Shown here one piece after another: positions 33,964 to 46,314 of a DNA stretch of 64,000 nt. The notes under the pieces are model-generated. The model had not been told where the DNA came from. It worked only from the letters and a program-made list of their open reading frames with translations, and did no database searches. Made by a program: the position numbers and the translations under genes. Where the stretch lies: NCBI GenBank assembly GCA_947000775.1, contig CAMQGK010000008.1, positions 1,250,001-1,314,000 on the forward strand, in the 5' to 3' direction. How positions within the stretch are numbered: position 1 is the first letter of the stretch; each line of letters begins with the position of its first letter. The stretch is from Pterois miles. Its lineage: Eukaryota > Chordata > Actinopteri > Perciformes > Scorpaenidae.

Positions 33964-35779
33964 TTTCTTTTGTCATACACTGATTTCCCCTGAGGGTAGG
34001 CAGGAGGACTAGTACATGGGTCAGACAAACACAGGACTTTGTCAGAAGAACACTGTTCGTTACCTGTATGAAACTAAAAGTAACCTATTTTCACTAGTCC
34101 AGTCAGTTATGTGATCGGTTTGTCATTCTGTAATTATGTGTAAGTCAAATATGACAAAGTGGTTCTGTTGCCTAAACCTAACTTACTGTGAAAACAGTAG
34201 TTTATTTTGAAAGAGCACAATGTATGTAACAAGTGTATATTGACACGTCATCTCCAGTTCATCCAAAAGAAAGGTAGTAGACGGAGTAATCAAGGAGAAC
34301 ACTACCGTATGTTTCTGTCAAAACATAACTGGCGATGCAGTTTTGTTGTGTGGGAATGTCATTTTCAGGAGACCAGGCAGCTCACAAACAAGGCTGCGTT
34401 CACAGCCTCAAATCTCCATATTTCCCACCACTAAATATGATTAAAAACTGTGTTATGATTGCATTTTAGGTTAGTACTTTCTAGTGAAAAGCACAATATC
34501 CTGTAGCTCTAGGTGTCTTGTTAAAGGCATCAATATTATCATACTTAATAATCAGTGGAGTACTGTACGTTGTGTCAAGAGGGAGGATGGCAACGGCACA
34601 TTTTCATGCCTTTCTAGGGTGGAGAGTTTTGTCGCTGGGTGAGACGGAACAAGCCGAAAGGAATTTCTTATCTGTTTTTATTGGCAGCATCGATACTCAA
34701 CTGCACGAGTAAACAAAGTGAACACAATAAGGCCTTTGTGTGTGACGTGTGGCCGATATTCTGGTCTTTAAGAATATCAGAAAATAAAACTTACAATTGT
34801 TTCTCAAAAATTCAGCATAAAATCTGCTTCAAATTGTACATTAACACTGAGTGAAGGATATTCAGCACAGCAATTTTCTCTCTGTGATTTCCGGGTCTAT
34901 GATACAATGGCATATTAGTGCCATTGTAAAAAAAAAATCCTAATTATTATAGAGCCGTGGAGAAGGATAATATTAAGCGAAAAAAAACATATGTACCTTT
35001 GAGCTTTTCAATAGAATTTATTGATAATAAACAAGTGTGCTCATCCTAATCCTTCGACAGCACATGTGAATAATTTTATGAAAAAAACTGAAAAGACATG
35101 AGACCAATTAGCTGTTTTATTGTCACAAAACATTTATAACAAATTATTATTAATAATATAACAATTACATGTATTTACATAAGAAATATATAGGAAATCA
35201 TAACGATTAAAGGGTACTCCACTCTCCACTCTCAAACTTTGGAAAGCTGGTGGCATGCCCTTTAAAAATACCCCAAAGTTATGGAGTCCATGACTAATTA
35301 TTAATATCTAAAGATTGTTTGCTCCAGCTGCTGTTCATTTACTCAGTATTTTCAGGACAGTAATCACAGTGTTTCTGTTTTCAGTTGACGGGAACCAGCA
35401 CAAAGTTTGAAGCTCAGACACAAGGACGTCCATAAGGTAAGAAGCCGAAGCTGATAAATGAATTAAACAAGAACAATAACAGTCATTTTATCATTTCTTT
35501 TTTTATTTATATGTCAGTAGAGTGCTCCAGGGATGATGTATTTAAACCAGGAAGTTTGCGTCGCCTGGTTTCCTCAACAAAATGGGATTTTTCCATTGGC
35601 TTTTGGATTACTGCAGAAAATAAGCTCTGTGGTGAACACACATTGATGATGTTTACATGTTTTGTTCAGCAATAATAGTGATTTTTTATTACTTCATATA
35701 TGCCATCACATAAACAGTTCTAAGTTAGAGAGTCAAAAGGCATTCAAAAACAACCTATTCAAAGTTTTCATAAGTGCCT
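33964..35779. other. Intergenic; block 35030-35230 recurs at 45570-45780
   Basis: No gene. The block around 35060-35170 ('cacatgtga', 'aactgaaaagac', 'ccaattagctgttttattgt', 'aacatttataaca') is repeated around 45600-45720. Both lie in the gaps that precede the closely related GIMAP-3 and GIMAP-5, so they may be part of a segmental duplication. Confidence 0.5.
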
Positions 35780-36335
35780 ATAGGACAGATTCTGGGCTTC
35801 AGGAGGCGATGATAGCAAGTACCATCTACATAAAACAAAAATGGGAAACGGGAAAAGTTTGGTTGAAATATTGTTAATTTCTGTGGAAGATATCAAGCTC
35901 AAGACTGGAAGACCATTAGTAGATATTTTATTACGCCTGCTCAGAAGTCTCATCACTCTTCTAGCTGCTGGAGGAACTGTGGCACCCAGGAAGCGAACCA
36001 CTATCACCTGATTTGGGCCTGTCCAAAAATAAAGTCTTTTTGGTATAAGATTTACAGATTAGTTACCATATTTGGGACAAACATAACTGTTTGTGTTGTG
36101 TTTGGTCTTTTCTAATTTCAGCATCCAAAGATACAATATTAAAACAAAGCACTTATTTTGAATATTGAGTGTAGCTGCTAGAAAAGCACATACTCAGAGA
36201 TGGTTTAAACCAGATACCCTCTCATTAGAGAACTGGTATGATGTAATTTATGAAGGATTTGTAATGGAAAGAATCATTTTCTCAATGAGGCTTCAGGAAA
36301 CTAACTTCGAGGACTACTTATATGATTTTTGAAGT
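35780..36335 (+). mobile_element. L1/Tx1-type LINE ORF2 C-terminal fragment, degraded
   Basis: Plus-strand conceptual reading with frameshifts shows a zinc-knuckle-like block (CWRNCGTQEANHYHLIWACP) followed by FWYKIY, as in the C-terminus of fish L1-clade ORF2 proteins. Stops and frameshifts break it. The coordinates cover only the recognisable portion. Confidence 0.65.
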
Positions 36336-37128
36336 GCAAATATAACTTCCAGAAGTACAAACGTTACGTTAGGTTATAAGCTAACTACACCACATGAGGT
36401 CGCATGAGCGCTTGCTAACAGCAGCCTTTTTCAAGTTGTGTTAAAATCTCTTCAACTTGTGTCAAGCACAGACCTTATTTCATGCATCTTAACTAAAACC
36501 CATTTGAAAAACCCATTGACTTCCAGACAAAGGAGCCTGGGTTTTAGGCCTCATTCCTGTAACACTCGATGTCAACCTCTCTTAAGACTGATGCTGTTTG
36601 TTATAATGCTGAGGCATTATGTTTTTGGTTTGTCCATATGTATATACAATACATACTGTATGTCCACTTGTACTCAAGGATGAATGCACATTGAGAAGTT
36701 TGACTTCAGGGCTCTTTGCCAGAAATCTCTACTTGGTTAGGTTTAGGAAAAGATCGTGGTTTGGGTTAGAATAAACCCTTTCTGGCAGAAAGCCCTGGCA
36801 ACAATCTTCTCTCATGTGGAGGATGAACTGATTATTATTATTATTTTGATGGTAAAAGGTCAAAGATAAAGGTCACTTTGACCTCATGCCCATTCTTGTG
36901 AACACGATTTCTCAGGAATGCCTGGAGGGAATTTAGTCAAATTTGGTGTAAATGGCCACTTGGACTCACTGATACCTCACAAAACACGTTTGACCATAAC
37001 TCAAGAATTCATACGCTTATTATAACAACTTCACCAAATGTCTGATAGGATAAAATGATGACATTTTGGACAGACATGGATGTAAACTGCAACCACACTG
37101 TTTAGCGCAGGGATAAAACTGCAAGGCT
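36336..37128. other. Intergenic, 3' flank of GIMAP-3
   Basis: Contains a short repeat-type phrase near 36735 ('ggttaggtttaggaaaagat') related to the repeat that gave rise to the 42.4-kb minisatellite. No gene. Confidence 0.45.
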
Positions 37129-37334
37129 TTAGTGTTCATTCAAATGGATTTCCAAGGATTGTATGTTGTCATACAAAGCATTCAGTTTGTTCAAGACAAT
37201 GGCAAATGTCTTTTCAATTGCCTTCACTGATGTGATTAATACCTCAACTACCACTCCTATTGTACTGGCTGGCAGAGACGCATCTAAAACTGTCCCAGCT
37301 TGTTCTTCCACCACCTCTGCCAGTACTGTTGCTG
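37129..37334 (-). pseudogene. Possible degenerate C-terminal extension of GIMAP-3
   Basis: Directly after the GIMAP-3 stop the minus strand stays open in a neighbouring frame for about 65 codons (reads ..VTATVLAEVVEEQ.. and ..IEKTFAIVLNKLNALYDN..), an amphipathic pattern like a coiled C-terminal tail. A diverged, partly deleted relative lies downstream of GIMAP-5 (about 46870-46985). A one- or two-base shift near 37335-37340 would join the frames. This may be a lost tail, a sequencing-level indel, or chance. Confidence 0.4.
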
Positions 37335-39057
37335 TTACTTCTTCATGAAAGCTTCCTTTATAACCTTCACATATTTAAAATTGATCAACACAGCTGAGAC
37401 AGTTGCAAGTAATCCAGCTATGACTGCAAACCCCACTAAACCTCTAATCCACGTCCTTTCTGTGTCGTCCACCCGCCTCTTAAAGACATTTCTTACACCC
37501 TGCTTCCTGATTTCGTCCTGTGACATGTTTCCTGGTGAGCGTCTAATGCGCTCTTCCTCTTTCTGTATTTCTCTCTCCACTTCTTGTAGCTTTTCATCTG
37601 TGTAATGTCCTCCATTGTTTTCTGTCACTACCTTGTGTATGGTGTCGAGTAGCTCTGCCACCTGGACCCGGTTACTTCTGTAGTCGTCCTCCGTGTTGTT
37701 CCAGTATTTATTATCAACGACGTGGCACCGGCCTCCACACTTCTTCACCAGATCGCTCAGACCTTTACTTTGCTCGACATATTCGTTCATTTTCAGTCCC
37801 TCGGGGAGCTGGTCACCGTGAGTGAAGACAATTACGGCATATTTTAGCGCGTCTTCGGAGAAAAACCTGCACATTTGTGCGATTACAGTCTTCTCGTGCT
37901 CTGTGAATTTCTCCACTTTAAGCACAATGAGGAAAGCGTGAGGCCCGGGAGCGCACTCGGTGATGCACCTCACTATCTCAGGCTTCAGCTCCTCTTTAGG
38001 TCTATCTGTGTCGAAGAAACCAGGAGTGTCGATCAAAGTGATGCTTCTTCCGTCGACGGATCCGGTTTCGGCTAGAGAGTGATGCGTTTTCAGGTCATTC
38101 AGATGGTTTATTTTGAATTTGGCCTCTCCAAATATGGTGTTAGCAAGGCTGCTTTTCCCAACTCCAGTTTTCCCCAGTAGGACGATCCTCCTTGTGTTCG
38201 GCACTAGAAGACAAATGTGGCTGCCTCAGTTAAATCAGTACATTATTCTTATAGTTGTGAACGCGTCCCTTGGTTATGCTTTCCCATTTCAGTCAATTTT
38301 ACTGCACGAATTATTACATGGTAAAACAAGGCAGAGACACAGCATAAAATCACATATGTCAAAAAGTCATATGTTTCACAATAACTTCATTTTTAGGGAC
38401 ATCTTAAAGGTACAGTGCGTAGCATTTGGTGACATCTAGTAGTGTGGTTGCAACCAACTGAGTACCCATTTGTTCACTCCTCCCTTATGAAGACAGAACA
38501 GTGGTAACGTTGTTCTCCTCGCTCAGAGGCCACTCTTACCATAATAACACCACTTTAGCAGCAATGGCAGTCAGGTGGCGGCTGGCGGTACCACGGTTTT
38601 TGCATTCTGTAGCTCAAGTTACCGCAAACGTTTCACAAACGTGTCAGAGATCTATAGTTATAAAGGTTATAAAGGCTCTAGAGTGTTTGATTAGTCTGTT
38701 CTGTGCTACTATAGAAACATGGTGGACTCAAAAACATTTCTGTTTTTATCTTTTTTCAGGTGATTATTCATTAATGAAAACGTAGTTATGAATTATTATA
38801 TTCTATTTCTGCTTATTGATCCCTGAAATGTTACACACTGTTCCTTTAACTCCCTTAACTAATTATTCAAAACAAAAACAAACCCTTTCAAACTAAAATA
38901 TAAAATGAATGTTTTAAGTCTTTAAGTATAGGACTAATTGTTTTGAGAATGACCCCAAGTCATACAAAATTTTGAATCATTTTTATTTGAATAAAAGTAT
39001 TAGGTATTTATTGTTGGCACAACAGCAGAAAAAAAAAGAGGTAAACTTACCGTCCAT
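37335..39057 (-). CDS. GIMAP-3: AIG1-type GTPase
   Basis: Exons 39051-39057 (ATGGACG, donor GTAAGT) and 37335-38203 (acceptor CTAG), 876 bases, 291 residues. P-loop GKTGVGKS, G3 DTPGFFDT, AIG1 block CITECAPGPHAFLIVLKV, THGDQLPEG and HVVDNKYWNN are present. After the charged helix (REIQKEEERIRRSPGN) it ends with one hydrophobic segment (GLVGFAVIAGLLATVSAVL) and a short basic tail ending MKK, so it is shorter than most neighbours. The C-terminal hydrophobic helix suggests a tail anchor. Closest in the window to GIMAP-5, with which it shares this short C-terminus. A TTAA-bounded MITE sits in the intron. Confidence 0.92.
38404..38849. mobile_element. MITE with TTAAAGG(T/A)ACAGTG ends
   Basis: Left end TTAAAGGTACAGTGCGTAGC; right end reversed TTAAAGGAACAGTGTGTAAC. 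These are imperfect inverted repeats bounded by TTAA, ~446 bp, with no protein frame. It lies in the GIMAP-3 intron. A degraded relative is near 8450. Confidence 0.8.
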
Positions 39058-39937
39058 GCTGTGAAAAGAAGAAATCTGTACAAAATATGAGCTCCGCGAG
39101 ACGTCTGGAAATCTTTTCTCGTGCTCCCTCGCTCTGACTTGCCTTAACTTGCTTCGTTTTTTTCCTACCTGTCAGACTTGTTTCCTGGCTGCAGACTGAT
39201 GGAATGATCATCGCACATTGCACTTGTTTCCATTCAAGTACATTATTATACAGGCACCAATATACTGCAGCATAAGCACCAGTGATAACAATGATCGAAT
39301 ACAAAGGGCTACATAACATAAAACAAGTCAGTATAAAGTTTTAGCATTTGTTGACCTTTCTTCCAAATGTTTAAATATGGATAGTTTCTTGTCCAGGAAA
39401 ATAATACTTTCACCCTGGAAATTATGTCCAGGGTTGATTTAAATTTTTGTTTTTACTGTCACGGTCTAATGCACAGCTAGCAAGGGTTAATTCTTCTAAT
39501 CATCACCTAAACTTAACCCTTTGCAGTTTACTTCAACTTAAATACATTTAAACATACTCAGGTATGTGCTTTGACAGATGGAAAGGTGAATTTTAATTTA
39601 AAAAATCTTGCCAACCCAAATGCCCATTTGATGTGATTATAATTTATATTTATTTTAGACAGAGAAAGATCATTTGTAAATAATAGTAATAATCCACAAT
39701 TAAAATCATGTGCTATATTCATTCATGGAGCCCTGCAAGTCACTGCATTTAGGCATCAAAACTACTTAGGTTTAGGCAACAAAATCATCTATATATATAC
39801 ATTGATAAGAGTATTGAATACTTAACACATTTTCCTTTAAGGTACATTTTGAACAGATAAAAATATGTGTGATTAATTTTCAAACTATAAACAATCATGG
39901 GATTAATCGCAATTACCACTTACCATCAATATAATAA
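39058..39937. other. GIMAP-3 upstream region, homologous to GIMAP-4 upstream region
   Basis: The first ~270 bp upstream of the GIMAP-3 ATG match, with divergence, the ~220 bp upstream of the GIMAP-4 ATG (44198-44400). Shared phrases include 'gacttgtttc' and 'aagcatcag' or 'aagcaccag'. This points to duplication of promoter plus gene. The rest holds nothing recognised. Confidence 0.5.
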
Positions 39938-40508
39938 CTAGAAAAGCACTCGGAGAGCGCAGACCTCCACCAAGCACCATAGTTTCCCCCCTGGCAGTTT
40001 CTTCTGGATCTATCTCCTCAAGTATTAAAGCTAGATCAAATTCATTGACATACTTCAGATGCTGAATTGTCTCAGCTACACGATGCAGCTTGTTAGAAAT
40101 CTCTACCTCTAATATTAAATGCACAGTAGGCCAAAATGTAAGAGCACCCCCATTTTTTATACAAATTGCTATAAAATCCGCCATCTGGATCAGATCAGGA
40201 TCAGCCTTTGGGATTTGATAGAAGTACACATTGTAAATCCCTGAGTCAAATTTCATGAGCTTTGGGCAACAATTACCAGAGATATTGAGAAACAATTTTT
40301 TGGGTCCCATTTACCCCAATGTTAATGAAAATTTCAAAGTGATCCAGAAACCAGGATTTCTTCTTCTTCTAAATCAGTTCTTCCTTTTCACATTTTCGAC
40401 ACACCCTGAAAATTTCATCAAAATCCGTCCATAAGTTTTTGAGTTATCTTGAACACAGACAAACAGACAGATAAACGCCGGCAAAAACACAACCTCCTTG
40501 GCGGAGGT
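39938..40508 (-). mobile_element. Helentron/HINE-like element H1, copy 2
   Basis: Complete 571-bp copy on the minus strand: 5' ACCTCCGCCAAGG, 3' hairpin then TTTTCTAG, flanked by T on both sides (possible TTATT duplication). It contains an open frame of about 130 codons (40310 to 39903) starting MGPKKLF and shared with copies 4 and 5. Confidence 0.75.
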
Positions 40509-40645
40509 AATAATCCTGTTCCTAGATTGACTAGTAATAGTAGATTAATATGTGAGCTGTAACAGAACATCATATAGATATTATTTTGGTGAATCTAAGA
40601 AATCTAGTAATTAGACCCCTCTCCCGTGAGTCGGTGTCAGCTCTA

Positions 40646-43600
40646 TCACTTCCTATAAAACCACCAAAAGCTCCAGCTGTTCAGCTTCTGAGTTCCCTGT
40701 ACTGCATCCACTGCTGCCATTCCTGCTGCTGTCCCTGTGACTAATGCTACCGTTAGTCTTTCGTCTTTCATTAACTTCTCACCCAGGAAAAGTCCCAGCA
40801 GTGCTGCTGTTGTGACACCTGCCATCACTACGAACAGACGCTTCTGAACATTGCTTTTCGCCTGGGCTCTGATCTCTTCCTGCGACATATTTGCAGACGA
40901 CTCTTGAATGTGCTTTCCCTCTTGTTGTATATGTCTCTCACATGCTTGAAGCATCTCATTGGTGTAGCAGCTTCCTTTGTTTGCCTCAATCATGTTATCT
41001 ATAGTCTTAAGTATCTCTGTCACTTGGAACTGGTTGCTCCTGTAGTCATCCTTCCGGTTATTCTTCCAGTATTTATTATCAATGACGTGGCAGCGGCTCC
41101 CGCACTTCTTCACCAGATCACTCAGATCTGCATTCTGATCGACCCACTGCTCGATTTTCATTGTCTCGGAGAGCTGGTCGCCGTGGGTAAAGAGAACTAT
41201 GGCATATTTTAAAGCTTCCTCAGAGAAACACTGGTGCAGTTTTTTGATGACGTCCTTCTCGTGTTCGGTGAATTTCTCCACTTTGAGCACAATGAGAAAA
41301 GCATGAGGCCCCGGAGAGCACTCTGTGATACACTTCACTATCTCAGGCTTGAGCTTCTCCTCAGACCTCTCCGTGTCAAAAAACCCAGGAGTGTCGATCC
41401 ACATAATGCTTCTCTCATTGATGCATTTGGTTTCTGCTTTGCACTCACTTGTTCCAGAATTGGGTGAATCATCTATCTTGAACAGAGTCTCTCCAAATAT
41501 GGTGTTGGCGAGGCTGCTCTTCCCAGCTCCAGTTTTTCCTAAGACCACAATCCTTGTTGTTGATACTGGAAGAAAATAATGACTCTGTGTTAATGATATA
41601 CTGTATATTACTCTAGTTTGTCCCTGGAGTTGCAGGAAATATGTAGTGAGAAAAGTAGATCAAAAGTAGTGACGTTTTGCTGACAATATCAGCTTGCTAA
41701 TTTTTGTCAGTGTTAAGATTCGGCTTAAATCTACTTAAATGGACATAGATATTAGGGTTGGGCAATATGTTGTAATCTTGTAACTAGCCATCATCAGCCC
41801 AACACTCCGCTGCTATAGAACCAGCTATTCTAGCACATTTAATGTAAACTCAACAGAAACAAATTAAAACTCAAAAAAAAAAAAAAAAAAAATCTGGTTA
41901 GTCTTTCCAACAATCTCTTTTTGGTCGGAAAAAAACCTTATTTCACCAATTTAGATGTGAAAAGATGTCAGCTGTGCACAATCACGATATGTATTTAATG
42001 CATTGATTTGTGTGCATTGACGCAAATTTCACTTTTTTTTTTTTTATTTGTGATGGTCAGCACAAAATCAGTTTGTGTATAATCCATGTAATTATGAACC
42101 AGAAAGTATAAAAATGGCAAATGCCATGTAGGATGAATGTTGTGGTGGATGAGTGGGTCAAAAACACAGGACTTACGCTCAGGAGACTGCTGTTCGTGTC
42201 CCATGTGAAACCACAAGTAAAAGTTGAACCCTGGTACTTAAGGTACAGCACTTCGAGAATTATTTAAACCTAAACCATGATCTTTTCCCAAAGCAAACTA
42301 AATAGTTTTTATCACGAATCTTCCATACTTAATTTATGCCACTTCTGGTGTTATTTTAACCCAAACTGGGATCTTTTCCTAAACCTAAGCAGTTTTGTTG
42401 CCTAAACCTAACCAAGTCAATCTATTCCTAAACCTAAGTAGTTTTATTGCCTCAGCCTAAGTTAATTTTTTTCTTAACCTAACTAGGTAATTATGTTGCC
42501 TCAGCCTAACCAAGTTGATCTATTCCTAAACCTAACTAAGTTTTGTTGCCTCAGCCTAACCAAGTCAATCTATTCCTAAACCTAACTAAGACGTTTTGTT
42601 GCCTCAGCCTAACTAAGTTGACATATTCCTAAACCTAACTAAGTAGTTTTGTTGCCTCAGCCTAACCAAGTCGATCTCTTCCTAAAACTAACTAAGGAGT
42701 TTTGTTGCCTCAGCCTAACCAAGTCGGTCTATTTCTAAACCTAACTAAGGAGTTTTGTTGCCTCAGCCTAACTAAGTTGACTTATTCCTAAACCTAAGTA
42801 GTTTTGTTGCCTCAGCCGAACCAAGTCGGTCTGTTTCTAAACCTAACTAAGTAGTTTTGTTGCCTCAGCCTAACCAAGTCGATCTCTTCCTAAAACTAAC
42901 TAAGGAGTTTTGTTGCCTCAGCCTAACCAAGTCGGTCTATTTCTAAACCTAACTAAGTAGTTATGTTGCCTCAGCCTAACCAAGTCGATCTATTCCTAAA
43001 CCTAACTAAGGAGTTTTGTTGCCTCAGCCTAACCAAGTCGGTCTATTTCTAAACCTAAGTAGTTTTGTTGCCTCAGCCGAACCAAGTAGGTCTATTTCTA
43101 AACCTAACTAAGTAGTTATGTTGCCTCAGCCTAACCAAGTCGATCTATTCCTAAACCTAACTAAGGGGTTTTGTTGCCTCAGCTTAACTAAGTTGACTTA
43201 TTCCTAAACCGAAGTAGTTTTGTTGCCTCAGCCGAACCAAGTCGGTCTATTCCTGAACCTAAGTAGTTTTATTTTAAAAAGACTGGACCTGAAATGGACA
43301 CGTGCATCAAGTGTTGTGGGACATTTGTAGGAAAACACTATAAATACATTGCTGAAAGTCATGCTGAGCATCATGTAAAAAAAGGGAAATTTGTGGCTGC
43401 GTACACAAATCAAATAGATTAAATTTCATCCATGAGACTGTGTTGGCTGAGCGGCTCTCGTTCTTCAGCAGATCATTAAATTACTTAAAATGACAAAAAA
43501 GCGTCCAAAAAAAAAAAAACAAGTGTCGATGTTCTCAGCCTGCTGATAGCTGATATTTGTCCAGTTGCCCAATCCTAATAGATATGCGTGTATTTTTGTT

Positions 43601-44198
43601 AGTATTTTTGTGGGGATAACATTGCTGTTTTATCTTTGATTATGGATTACCTAGTTTTTACACAAAATCATGTAGGAACCAAATTTCATCCATTCATGAG
43701 ATATGCTTGTGCAGTATATCGTTTACCTCATCTCTATCAACCAATCACTGTATTACTGTTCTTCATAAGTGGTATTGTCTTGCATGTGATTGGTCAGAGG
43801 TTGCAAAGGGGAGGGATAAACTCTCACGGAAGAGTTTTATCAAGTAACTACATGATGAGCAGCCAAATGCATTTGTTATTGCCGTAATGTGATTTGCTTC
43901 TTTACATATACAATGCACTTACAGCCCTAATTATATGAAATACAGCTACTTTTAAAAATTAACCTGATCTGTATCGTCACTAATTTTAATTTAGTGCCAT
44001 GGATAAAACGCTTGTTGTCACTTAGTTAATAGGAAACTCAATGAGATTCATGGAAATAAATTTAAACATTATAAAACTTGAAACAATACTCAGTCCTAAT
44101 GTCATTTATCATAACAATTAAAAAATATACTGTGAAAATACTGAATTGTCGGTGTGTGTAGAATAACTGAGAATAAGTAGCCATAACTTACCGCTCAT
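40646..44198 (-). CDS. GIMAP-4: AIG1-type GTPase
   Basis: Exons 44192-44198 (ATGAGCG, donor GTAAGT) and 40646-41565 (acceptor CCAG), 927 bases, 308 residues. The start differs from the other GIMAPs (Met-Ser instead of Met-Asp) but the seven-base, phase-1 layout is the same. P-loop GKTGAGKS, G3 DTPGFFDT, AIG1 block CITECSPGPHAFLIVLKV (Ser for Ala), THGDQL and HVIDNKYWKN. The C-terminal part has hydrophobic stretches (VVMAGVTTAALLGLFLG and VALVTGTAAGMAAV) and an aromatic end (WSFWWFYRK). The 2.6-kb intron contains the ~53-bp minisatellite. An IRF-like GAAA repeat lies about 70 bp upstream of the ATG. Confidence 0.92.
42387..43272 (+). repeat. Minisatellite, ~53-bp unit, about 17 copies
   Basis: Units follow the pattern GTTGCCTCAGCCTAACCAAG, then a 'tcgatctattcctaaac' part, then a 'ctaactaagtagtttt' part, with some units ~5-6 bp shorter. 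The flanks ('agatcttttcc.aaa' type on the left, 'tggacctgaaatggacacgtg' on the right) belong to an interspersed repeat that exists unexpanded at about 52060-52190. Confidence 0.92.
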
Positions 44199-44263
44199 AC
44201 TTTCAAAAAGCAGGAGTTAAAAATGACTCCGATCTCGAAGATGTTGTGTGTCTTTACTTTTGC

Positions 44264-44278
44264 CTTTCACTTTGTTTC
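44264..44278 (-). promoter_or_regulatory. IRF/ISRE-like GAAA repeat upstream of GIMAP-4
   Basis: Minus strand GAAACAAAGTGAAAG, 66-80 bp upstream of the GIMAP-4 ATG. It has two GAAA cores in an IRF-like arrangement but not the exact ISRE spacing. Suggestive only. Confidence 0.3.
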
Positions 44279-44400
44279 GCCACCTGTTTGACTTGTTTCT
44301 TGGTATGAGCATATCACACAGTGCGGTTCTATTTTTATACAACAGTACGCATTATTAATAAGCATCAGCTCTGCTGCATGTCAAAAAACTACAGAAGCAT

Positions 44401-46314
44401 GCAAATTATTCTCAAAATGTTTTCAGCTACGTTTTTTTTCTCAACTTACATACTAACCATATACATTTTGTTTACATACCAAATACTGATAATTAACATT
44501 TATCATTAAGGTATTGATAAATTTAGGTGATTTACAGCTTCTGACCTGCTGCGATCACTTGTCAACTCATGTCACATCTTTTCCTAAACACACACATCAT
44601 TACATTTATGCTGCAGATATTCACAGCTGATTGGTTTGTTTTATGATATACAGAATATACTGTGTATATATTAACAAAAAAAATGCATTTTCAAATTATA
44701 AACAAAACATTAGTGAATCTGAAAAAATGTACATTAACATAACAGTAAAATATATATTAAAACAACAATTTTACTACTTTTGCTACTACTACTACTAATA
44801 ATAATAATAATACTTATAATAATATTAATAACAAAAACTAGGTAAGTTTGAAGTTTTTTTCTTTATTAAACAATGGATTTGTATTTATGGATTTCTTATA
44901 TTAAAAAGCACAACCTTATCAAATACCAAGTAGCAGACATAAGTAGTAGAATACTTGTTCTTTATGTTTTCTGGGTCAAAATAGAGTGAATAAATGTGTG
45001 TATATCAAATAATAACATTTAGGGTGTAACTTTGATTAGATAAGTATATTTAAAATAAATGTTTAAGTTGTGTTTCTTGATCAGGAAGTGTGAACATTAA
45101 CATTTCAATGATACAAGCTCAGGTTAAAATCATATAACAATCAATTATTTGTTTCTTGACTTTAGATTTATTTCCATAAATGTTCAGATGATAATTTTCA
45201 CTGACGTATAAACATTACCAAATGTTATTATTAAAATCATTACGTTAAACTGCTCTCTAGTGGGCAGGTGAGGCAACTGCGACATTTACAGTTTACAGTA
45301 AAATTAACTATCCTCAGTTTTTAAAAGTACTGTAGTTAATCCTAGATGACACCATTAAGGCTAAAAGTGTTAATTAACTCAGTTATAGACGTTACTTCGT
45401 TCTTGTAACTGTAAAAACAGGTTGAGATTATCCTGGTTTTTAATACACAAATTAATAAATCACAGTTGTTTGCGAATTTTTGGGAACCAAATTCAGATTC
45501 AGGTGTCTCCTGCGATCTGGAGTTATGGCACTTTTACTTGTTAGTAAGATAAATTCATTTTTGGTTTTGGTCTTCGAATGGAGTATCGTCAACCTTGTCT
45601 TTTGACAGCACATGTGATTGGTTGTATGGAAAAAAGAAAAAACTGAAAAGACGTGACCAATCAGCTGCTTTATTGTTACATAATACATTTATAACATGTT
45701 ACATAATACATTTATAACAGGTTGTTGCATAACACATTTATAACATATAAAGTATAGAACATCCATTAAAGGGGACACCCGTGATTTTTTATTTCACTCC
45801 CATAAAATTAATGGACTCACAAGAGACAGATAAAAAAAAAAAAAAAAAATCAAAACCAAAGCACAGGTTGAGATGAACGTCAATTTCTGGATCTCACAAT
45901 TTTCACAATGTACCTCGAGCGTCTTTCATTATAGGTCCATCTTGATCTCTAAACCACCACCGCAAACGTCGGAAAGCTTTGGTAGAGCTACAGAAAACAT
46001 TATATGGCTGTTGTAGCTTGAGTACACCGACTTGGTAAAAAATCTTTAAAATTAACAGGAAATACAAGTGTAAAACTTTTTTAATGCAACAACAAATTGG
46101 TCTAGATTAAACAGGAATTCAAATCCCCTTATATAACATAGGCAGTATATAAACATAGAATTGATCATAGATTGGAGCCTTTGTCACTGATCCAGCTATT
46201 TGAGTCAGAATCAACCTGATTATTTTACATCTGATTTTATAAGTTTCGACACAAGGACTGATACTGAAAAATATTACATGTCAGTGTCAACCACTGTTAT
46301 GCTTGTTTTTTGTT
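44401..46314. other. Intergenic between GIMAP-4 and GIMAP-5
   Basis: AT-rich; short TAA/CTA triplet runs near 44780-44830. The block at 45570-45780 is a copy of 35030-35230. No gene. Confidence 0.5.
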
